The notes beneath the pieces are model-generated. The model did not search any database and was not told the origin of the DNA. It worked only from the letters and a program-made list of their open reading frames with translations. A stretch of 9,399 nucleotides of DNA from positions 1-9,399 of the forward strand of contig SCQA01000101.1 in NCBI GenBank assembly GCA_004298725.1. The letters are read 5' to 3'. Origin of the DNA: a bacterium (GTDB taxonomy: Bacteria > Desulfobacterota > GWC2-55-46). Below are positions 1 to 5,986 of the stretch, one piece after another. Numbering within the stretch: the first letter of the stretch is position 1; each line of letters starts with the position of its first letter. The position numbers and the translations under genes are program-made.

Positions 1-32
1 CGCAAAACCGCGCCGGCATTGCCCCAAAGCAA
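1..32 (-). CDS. Possible 5' end of a gene continuing off the left edge
   Basis: A minus-strand TTG codon (30-32) has a Shine-Dalgarno-like AGGGG (38-42) five bases upstream and sits about 25 bases after the predicted transcription start near 56. It opens a frame reading MLWGNAGAVL and then leaves the window. An ATG at 17-19 is an alternative, but it has a GGGG only two bases before it, which is poor spacing. Only about ten codons are visible, so no product can be suggested, and the start itself is uncertain. Confidence 0.2.
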   Translation of the reverse strand, partial: MLWGNAGAVL

Positions 33-48
33 TTAAGCCCCTGCTTAA
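33..48. repeat. Small inverted repeat in the leader of the left-edge transcript
   Basis: The perfect six-base arms TTAAGC (33-38) and GCTTAA (43-48) flank a four-base loop. A second short stem, ATTGC (18-22) with GCAAT (29-33), lies beside it. On the minus-strand transcript the first hairpin's loop holds most of the candidate AGGGG ribosome binding site, so it could tune translation of the left-edge gene or act as an operator. No T-run follows on either strand, so it is not an intrinsic terminator. Confidence 0.35.
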
Positions 49-62
49 CCGCCTAATATATA

Positions 63-91
63 AATGTATTTTATATTGCAAACTTTGTCAA
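63..91 (-). promoter_or_regulatory. Sigma70-type promoter firing left, off the window
   Basis: On the minus strand there is a perfect TTGACA -35 box (86-91), a 17-base spacer and a TACATT -10 box (63-68, 4 of 6 consensus bases). Transcription would start near position 56 and run toward the left edge. The promoter lies just after the clpB stop codon (104-106), and no convincing intrinsic terminator separates them, so the next gene could be read both from here and by read-through from clpB. The 10 bases CTTGACAAAG around its -35 recur in the clpB promoter candidate. Confidence 0.6.
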
Positions 92-103
92 GAGATGTTG
101 TTT

Positions 104-2719
104 TTATTGTGTTATTCTTTTAACGGACACTGCGCCCTGCTTTTTAAAAGCGAGCGCGTTGTCTTTGTAATCAACAATTATTTTGTCGTCTTCCTTAAAC
201 TCGCCTTCAAGGAGCCTTATGGCAATGGCGTCTGTTATCTCCTTCTGCAAAAGCCTTTTTAAAGCCCTCGCGCCGTACGCCGGGTCATAACCAGCCAAGG
301 CAAGGTGCGCCCTTGCCGTGTCCGTCAAAACAAGAGTGATATTTTTTTCTTTAAGAAGTTTTTTAAGCCTCTCAAGCTGTATTTCTACAATTCCGGTCAT
401 GTGCTCCTTTGTGAGCGGATGGTATATTATTATATCGTCAATTCTGTTAAGAAACTCCGGCTTGAAGTTTTGCCTCAGCGCTTCCGTAACTCTGTTTTTT
501 ATCTCGTCATAATCTTTTTCGCCAAGCTCGGTTATGAATTGGCTGGCGATATTCGACGTCATTATTATTACCGTATTCTTAAAATCAACGGTTCTGCCCT
601 GTCCGTCGGTAAGCCTGCCGTCGTCAAGTATCTGAAGAAGTATGTTGAAAACTTCCGGGTGGGCCTTTTCCGTTTCGTCAAATAAAATGACCGAATACGG
701 CCTTCTCCTGACGGCCTCCGTCAAATAGCCGCCCTCTTCGTAGCCCACATACCCGGGCGGCGCGCCTATAAGCCTTGCCACCGAATGTTTTTCCATGAAT
801 TCGCTCATGTCAATTCGTATCATGGCGCGCTCGTCGTCAAACAGAAATTCGGCAAGCGCTCTTGCGGTCTCTGTTTTTCCCACGCCCGTAGGCCCAAGGA
901 ATATAAAAGACCCGATTGGCCGGTTTATGTCTCCAAGCCCGGCGCGCGCCCTCCTTACCGCGTTAGCGACTGTTTTTAACGCGCCGTCCTGCCCGACCAC
1001 CCTTTTTCTAAGGCCGTCTTCCATCCTCACAAGCTTATCTCTTTCACCTTCCATCATGCGATCAACGGGAATGCCCGTCCAACGCGAAACAACCCCGGCA
1101 ATATCTTCGGCGTCAACCTCTTCCTTTAACATGCTTATCGTTGACTGAAGCTCTTTAAGCTTTTGCCGATCTGCGTCAAGCGTCTTAGTAAGCGCTATTA
1201 TCGTGCCATATTTAAGCTCCGCGGCCTTTGCGAGGTTGCCTGTCCTTTCGGCTTCCGTGGACATCAGCTTGGCGTCTTCCATCTTCTTTTTCGTCTCGCG
1301 AATGCGTGCTATGACGTCTTTTTCATTGGCCCAGTGAACTTTAAGCCCCTTAACCTCTTCCCTTAAATCAGACAGCTCTTTTTCAATCTTGGAAAGCCTT
1401 TCAAGCGACGCCTTGCCGCTCTCCTTTGAAAGCGCCTGCCGCTCTATTTCAAGCTGAATTATCCGCCTTTCTATCTCGTCAATGGCGGTAGGCATACTGT
1501 CAATTTCTATGCGGAGCCTTGAGGCCGCCTCGTCAATGAGGTCTATGGCCTTGTCCGGCAGAAACCGGTCGGCTATATACCTGTTTGAAAGCGTTGCGGC
1601 GGCGGTTACGGCGGAATCGGAAATTCTTATGCCGTGGTGCACTTCGTACTTTTGTTTAAGGCCGCGAAGTATGGCGATTGTATCCTCCACCGAAGGCTCC
1701 GCCACCATAACGGGCTGAAACCTCCTCTCAAGGGCTGAATCTTTTTCAATATGCTTTCTGTACTCGTCAAGGGTGGTGGCTCCCACGCACCTAAGCTCGC
1801 CCCTTGCAAGCGCGGGTTTAAGCATATTTGAAGCGTCCATTGCCCCCTCAGCCGCGCCAGCGCCCACAAGGGTATGAAGCTCGTCAATAAAGAGTATTAT
1901 TTCGCCTTCAGCCCCGTATATTTCCTTTAACAGAGCCTTCAGCCTGTCTTCAAACTCGCCGCGGTACTTGGCGCCGGCGATTAACGCGGCCAAATCAAGA
2001 GAGAGAAGCCTTTTGTTTTTAAGCGTCTCAGGCACGTCTCCGGCGACTATCCTTTGGGCAAGGCCCTCGACAATGGCCGTCTTTCCCACGCCTGCCGGGC
2101 CGATTAACACCGGATTATTTTTGGTTCTGCGCGAAAGCACCTGTATAACGCGGCGAATTTCATCGTCCCTGCCTATTACCGGGTCAAGCTTATTCGCGCG
2201 CGCTTCCTCGACAAGGTCGCGTGTGTATTTAGCCACTGCCTGATATTTTTCCTCAGGCTGTTGGTCTGTTACCCTTTGCGAGCCGCGCACGGCCATCAGC
2301 GCCTTTAAAAAAGATTCCCGCGTCGCTCCCTGAGAAGCCAATATTTTCCCCGCCTCGCCGCTTTTGTCTGAAAGTATCGCAAGGATTAGATGTTCGGTTG
2401 AAACGAACTCGTCCTTCATGCCCCCTGCCTCTTTTAAGGCGGCCTCAAGAATCGCGTTCATGCCCTTTGACAGATACGCTTCCTCCGGCGCGCCGTAAAC
2501 TTTAGGCAGTTTCCGTATTAGCGAGAGCGCCTGCTCTTTTAAAAGCAAAAGGTTTATGCCAAGCCTCTGCAAAACCGGCGCGACCACGCCGGTTACGTCT
2601 TCAATTAGCGCGATAAGCAGGTGCAAAGGCAATATCTCCTGCTGGCCGTTTGCCCCGGCAAGTTTCTGGGCGCCCTGCAACGCCTCCTGCGACTTTATGG
2701 TGAACCTGTCAAGCCTCAT
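104..2719 (-). CDS. clpB: ATP-dependent chaperone ClpB (protein disaggregase)
   Basis: ClpB is a cytosolic hexameric Hsp100 disaggregase that works with DnaK/DnaJ/GrpE to thread and rescue aggregated proteins. All domains of the 871-residue protein are present, close to the usual 850-870. An N-domain (about 1-145) precedes NBD1, with Walker A GPAGVGKT (207-214), Walker B D279-E280, pore-loop Tyr252 in KYRG and arginines R332-R333. A charged coiled-coil middle domain spans about 405-530; it marks ClpB rather than ClpA or ClpC. NBD2 has Walker A GPTGVGKT (609-616), D681-E682, pore-loop Tyr657 in GYVG, sensor-1 N723, arginine finger R759 and sensor-2 GAR (816-818). There is no IGF/L loop for ClpP, as expected. 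The ATG at 2719 has AGGGAG (2725-2730) five bases upstream. One oddity: Thr683 after the Walker B Glu, where Val or Ile is usual. It is divergent from glnE; no CIRCE element was seen. Confidence 0.97.
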   Translation of the reverse strand: MRLDRFTIKSQEALQGAQKLAGANGQQEILPLHLLIALIEDVTGVVAPVLQRLGINLLLLKEQALSLIRKLPKVYGAPEEAYLSKGMNAILEAALKEAGGMKDEFVSTEHLILAILSDKSGEAGKILASQGATRESFLKALMAVRGSQRVTDQQPEEKYQAVAKYTRDLVEEARANKLDPVIGRDDEIRRVIQVLSRRTKNNPVLIGPAGVGKTAIVEGLAQRIVAGDVPETLKNKRLLSLDLAALIAGAKYRGEFEDRLKALLKEIYGAEGEIILFIDELHTLVGAGAAEGAMDASNMLKPALARGELRCVGATTLDEYRKHIEKDSALERRFQPVMVAEPSVEDTIAILRGLKQKYEVHHGIRISDSAVTAAATLSNRYIADRFLPDKAIDLIDEAASRLRIEIDSMPTAIDEIERRIIQLEIERQALSKESGKASLERLSKIEKELSDLREEVKGLKVHWANEKDVIARIRETKKKMEDAKLMSTEAERTGNLAKAAELKYGTIIALTKTLDADRQKLKELQSTISMLKEEVDAEDIAGVVSRWTGIPVDRMMEGERDKLVRMEDGLRKRVVGQDGALKTVANAVRRARAGLGDINRPIGSFIFLGPTGVGKTETARALAEFLFDDERAMIRIDMSEFMEKHSVARLIGAPPGYVGYEEGGYLTEAVRRRPYSVILFDETEKAHPEVFNILLQILDDGRLTDGQGRTVDFKNTVIIMTSNIASQFITELGEKDYDEIKNRVTEALRQNFKPEFLNRIDDIIIYHPLTKEHMTGIVEIQLERLKKLLKEKNITLVLTDTARAHLALAGYDPAYGARALKRLLQKEITDAIAIRLLEGEFKEDDKIIVDYKDNALAFKKQGAVSVKRITQ

Positions 2720-2787
2720 CTGTTCTCCCTGTATTTTCGGTTAAACGGGTAAAAATTTTTGCCGCTTACGGCACATCCGTTACCTAT

Positions 2788-2817
2788 AATTTATGACCCG
2801 ATAAACGGCTTTGTCAA
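2788..2817 (-). promoter_or_regulatory. Candidate clpB promoter
   Basis: The minus strand carries a perfect TTGACA (2812-2817). Possible -10 boxes are TAAATT (2788-2793, spacer 18) or CATAAA (2790-2795, spacer 16), each matching 4 of 6 consensus bases. A start near 2780 would give a leader of about 60 bases ending in the AGGGAG site. The -35 reads CTTGACA, which also resembles the heat-shock sigma32 -35 (CTTGAAA), but the C-rich -10 block of that class is not convincing. A housekeeping promoter is the safer reading. Confidence 0.5.
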
Positions 2818-2836
2818 GGAATGGAACGCACGGCTA

Positions 2837-2865
2837 TTGCGTTTTACCTGTAAATTATATATAAA
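2837..2865 (+). promoter_or_regulatory. Candidate glnE promoter directly abutting the start codon
   Basis: TTGCGT (2837-2842), a 17-base spacer and TATAAA (2860-2865, 5 of 6 consensus) would place transcription start at about 2872-2873, on the A of the preferred glnE ATG. A perfect TATAAT also occurs at 2785-2790, but it has no recognisable -35 at 15-18 bases. Either could drive glnE; the -35 matches are weak in both cases. Confidence 0.3.
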
Positions 2866-2872
2866 AAGCAGT

Positions 2873-5800
2873 ATGAATGACGACGCGCAAGGTACGGAGC
2901 AACTTCGCCTCCTCGGTTTTACAACGCCGGAGGCCGCGCATAAAACCGTTAAAACCCTGTCAACTATAACCGCCCTTTGCCCACGCATTGACGAGGTTAT
3001 AAAACTCGCCGCGAACTCTCCCAGCCCCGACGGCGCGCTGAATAATCTTGAACGCATATTTACCGGCTTTGATGAAGGCGCGCTTACCGCTTTTCTCGCC
3101 GACCCGAAAAACCTTGAGCATATCGCCTTTATCGCCGGCTCAAGCCCTTTTCTCTCAAACATACTTGCAAGAAACCATGCCTTTTTCAATTGGCTCTTTT
3201 TAGAAGGCGGCCTATTGGAAACTAAAAACACGGCCGCCTTTGCCGAAGAGCTTAAAAAGACAACCGCGTCAATTGAAAACTTCGACGACATGGCTAAGGC
3301 TTTGAGGTTATTAAAACAAAAGGAGTTTTTAAGGATAGGCGCGCGCGATCTCCTTGCCTTTGCCGGCGTTGAGGAAGTTACCGCCGAACTTTCCGCCCTT
3401 GCCTCTGCACTGCTTGACACGGCGGTAAGTTTTTCGATTAAAAACCTTAAAAAAACCTACGGCGCGCCGATATGCCGTGAAACAGGCAAAGAAGCGGAGC
3501 TTGCGGTAATAGGCATGGGAAAGCTCGGCGGCTGGGAACTTAACTTTTCATCCGACATAGACATATTATACATATATTCTACCGATGACGGCGAAACAAC
3601 CGGGTTAGCGAGCAAAGAAAGCTCGAAAATAAGCCTTCATGATTTTTTCACGCGCGCGTCAATGCACACGACAAAGCTTATATCCGGCATCACGGAAGAC
3701 GGCTTCTGCTTCAGGGTTGACCTTGATCTTCGCCCGGACGGGAAAAGCGGAGAGCTTGCTAACTCGCTCCACTCCGCTGAAATATACTATGAATCATGGG
3801 GCCAGAGCTGGGAAAGGGCCGCCATGATAAAGGCGCGCCCCGTGGCCGGAAACTTACAGCTTGGAGAGGAATTCCTGTTCATGATACAGCCGTTTGTTTT
3901 CAGACGGCACCTTGACTTTACGGCAATCGAAGAAATAAAAGCGATGAAGGAAAAGATTGACTTAAGCCTTCTTAGAAAAGACCCGGACGCGGTTGACGCT
4001 AAACTCGGCAGGGGCGGCATACGCGAAGTGGAGTTCTTTTGTCAGGCGCTTCAATTGATACACGGCGGCAAAGACGCTGAACTTCGCGTAAAAGGCACGC
4101 TCGACGCCCTTGAAAAATTAAGACAAAAAAAAATCATCGCGGACGATGAAATAACAACTCTTAAAAACGGATACATCTTTTTAAGAAAGCTTGAACACAG
4201 AATACAGGTTGTCGAAGGCAGACAATCTCAAGCCATGCCGCCCGGGGCACGCCAGACGAGTGAGCTTGCGAAGATGATGGGCTTTAAAGACAACGGGGGC
4301 AAAACATCTGATAAAGTTCTTCGTGAGGAATACGCGCTGAAAACTTCGGCGGTGCATTCCGTGTACAGGTCGCTCTTTTACAAATCCGAGGAAGAGCTGT
4401 TCAAGGCCGTACCGGAAAGCCTCATTATGCTCTTTTCAGGCGACACTACCGAGAACGAAGCGCTTGAAAAACTTTCAATGCTGGGTTTTAAAAACGCAAA
4501 AGTAGCGCGTGGCAACCTTCTGCTTTTAGAGGCCGCGCCACATGCCATGCGCCTTACCTCAAAGGGGCAGGAGCGGCTTAAAAAACTTCTTCCAGTATTT
4601 TTGTCAAAAGCCGTTATTACGCCCGACCCGGACATGGCCCTTGCGCACACCGAGCGTTTCGTGGCCGCAGTAGGGCCGCGCTCGATGTTTTACGCGCTTC
4701 TTTCAGAAAACCCGCTCGCGCTTAACGAGCTTATAAAACTCTTCGGCACAAGCGCGTTTCTTTCATCCGCGCTTATTGAACGCCCTGAAAACCTCGACAT
4801 ACTTCTTTCGCGCGAGCTTAACCTGCCGTATAAAACAAAAAAGGCTTTTGACGATGAATTCTTCGGGTCGATTTTATCCGCTGAAAAAAATTATGAGGAA
4901 AAGCTCGACGCGTTAAGGCGCCTTAGACATCAGGAGATTTTCAGAATAGGCGTAAACGACATTGCCAACGCCATAACGCCTAGGCAGGTCTCGGCGCAGA
5001 TAACCTTTCTTGCCGAGGCTGTCATTGAAACGGCGTACCGCGCGGCTTTTGAAGAGCTTGGCAAAACATACGGCGAACCGCCGGATAAGCGTTTTGCCGT
5101 TATCGGCATGGGAAAGCTCGGCGGGGCAGAGCTTATATACGGCTCGGACCTTGACATAGTTTTTTTGTACGGCGAGACGGCTGATGACGAATCCGTCGCG
5201 TATACGAACGGGCCTAAAAAAATATCCAATCATGAGTTTTTTGTAAAGCTCGGCCAGAGAATAATCAGTATGCTTACGCTACGCACAAGGGAGGGGTCGG
5301 TTTTTAGCGTTGACACGCGCCTCAGGCCTTCGGGGTCGTCCGGCCCGCTTGTGGTGTCGGAGTCCGCCTTTATAAAGTACCACTTAGACGGCTCCGCATC
5401 AATATGGGAAAGGCAGTCGCTCATAAAAGCGCGCCCGGTTGCCGCGGACCTACAGTTCGCAAAAGACGTGCTTGGACGACTTGAAGCCGCCGTATTTTCA
5501 AAGCCCCTTACGCAAGCGGACTGCGATGAAATGCTCCGCATCAGAAGACGCATGGAAACGGAAATTGCCAAAGAGACAAACGCAAGGTATAATATAAAGG
5601 CAGGCAGAGGCGGCCTTGTGGATATTGAATTTCTTACGCAGGCCCTGCAAATGAAAAATAGCGGCATTAACGGCCTTATAACGCCCCACACCATGAAGGC
5701 CCTGTACCGGCTTAAAAAAGCCGGGCTGTTAATTACGGATGATTTTAACGCGCTGAAAACCGCATATTCTTTTTACAGGCTCCTTGAAATGAAGCAACGC

Positions 5801-5986
5801 ATCGTGCACGACAGGCCCGAAGGCGTTCTTTTAAAAAATTCAGAGGAGCTTGACTCCCTTGCTAAGAGAGCGGGTTACGCCGGAGTAAAAAACGGAGGCG
5901 AACTGCTTTTAAGCGATTATATCCGCTACGCCGGAAAAGTCAGGGAACTTTACCTTAAAGCCCTGCACTCACAGGAACCATCTTGA
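2873..5986 (+). CDS. glnE: Bifunctional glutamine synthetase adenylyltransferase/adenylyl-removing enzyme
   Basis: GlnE attaches AMP to, and removes it from, a tyrosine of glutamine synthetase, under control of PII protein and glutamine, so it sets ammonia assimilation to nitrogen supply. From the ATG at 2873 the protein has 1037 residues (E. coli GlnE is about 946). Two nucleotidyltransferase halves are visible. The N-terminal, normally deadenylylating, half has GMGKLGG (214-220), D228-x-D230 in SSDIDI and D283 in VDLDLRP. The C-terminal, normally adenylylating, half has GMGKLGG (745-751), D759-x-D761 in GSDLDI and D814 in VDTRLRPSG. Both sets of metal-binding Asp are intact, so both activities are expected. 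A frame-open TTG at 2759 would add 38 residues, but these do not resemble the family and would cover promoter-like sequence. The ATG has no clear ribosome binding site. The stop overlaps the next gene; no other nitrogen genes (glnA, glnB, glnD) are in the window. Confidence 0.94.
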   Translation: MNDDAQGTEQLRLLGFTTPEAAHKTVKTLSTITALCPRIDEVIKLAANSPSPDGALNNLERIFTGFDEGALTAFLADPKNLEHIAFIAGSSPFLSNILARNHAFFNWLFLEGGLLETKNTAAFAEELKKTTASIENFDDMAKALRLLKQKEFLRIGARDLLAFAGVEEVTAELSALASALLDTAVSFSIKNLKKTYGAPICRETGKEAELAVIGMGKLGGWELNFSSDIDILYIYSTDDGETTGLASKESSKISLHDFFTRASMHTTKLISGITEDGFCFRVDLDLRPDGKSGELANSLHSAEIYYESWGQSWERAAMIKARPVAGNLQLGEEFLFMIQPFVFRRHLDFTAIEEIKAMKEKIDLSLLRKDPDAVDAKLGRGGIREVEFFCQALQLIHGGKDAELRVKGTLDALEKLRQKKIIADDEITTLKNGYIFLRKLEHRIQVVEGRQSQAMPPGARQTSELAKMMGFKDNGGKTSDKVLREEYALKTSAVHSVYRSLFYKSEEELFKAVPESLIMLFSGDTTENEALEKLSMLGFKNAKVARGNLLLLEAAPHAMRLTSKGQERLKKLLPVFLSKAVITPDPDMALAHTERFVAAVGPRSMFYALLSENPLALNELIKLFGTSAFLSSALIERPENLDILLSRELNLPYKTKKAFDDEFFGSILSAEKNYEEKLDALRRLRHQEIFRIGVNDIANAITPRQVSAQITFLAEAVIETAYRAAFEELGKTYGEPPDKRFAVIGMGKLGGAELIYGSDLDIVFLYGETADDESVAYTNGPKKISNHEFFVKLGQRIISMLTLRTREGSVFSVDTRLRPSGSSGPLVVSESAFIKYHLDGSASIWERQSLIKARPVAADLQFAKDVLGRLEAAVFSKPLTQADCDEMLRIRRRMETEIAKETNARYNIKAGRGGLVDIEFLTQALQMKNSGINGLITPHTMKALYRLKKAGLLITDDFNALKTAYSFYRLLEMKQRIVHDRPEGVLLKNSEELDSLAKRAGYAGVKNGGELLLSDYIRYAGKVRELYLKALHSQEPS

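Noticed and set aside
1968..2243. Plus-strand open frames lying opposite clpB (this and several others between 305 and 2744)
   Set aside because: They are antisense shadows of a well-conserved gene, with Ser/Arg/Pro-rich translations and no recognisable family.
2821..2842. Possible sigma54 promoter upstream of glnE (TGGAACG ... TTGC)
   Set aside because: The GG-to-GC spacing is 14 bases instead of the required 10, so it does not fit the -24/-12 pattern despite the nitrogen context.
2759..2872. Upstream TTG start extending GlnE by 38 residues
   Set aside because: The extra residues do not look like a GlnE N-terminus, and the region carries promoter-like sequence for both divergent genes. The ATG at 2873 is preferred.
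2720..2872. CIRCE or classic sigma32 element controlling clpB
   Set aside because: No TTAGCACTC-N9-GAGTGCTAA repeat is present, and the C-rich -10 of sigma32 promoters is missing. Only the -35 vaguely fits.
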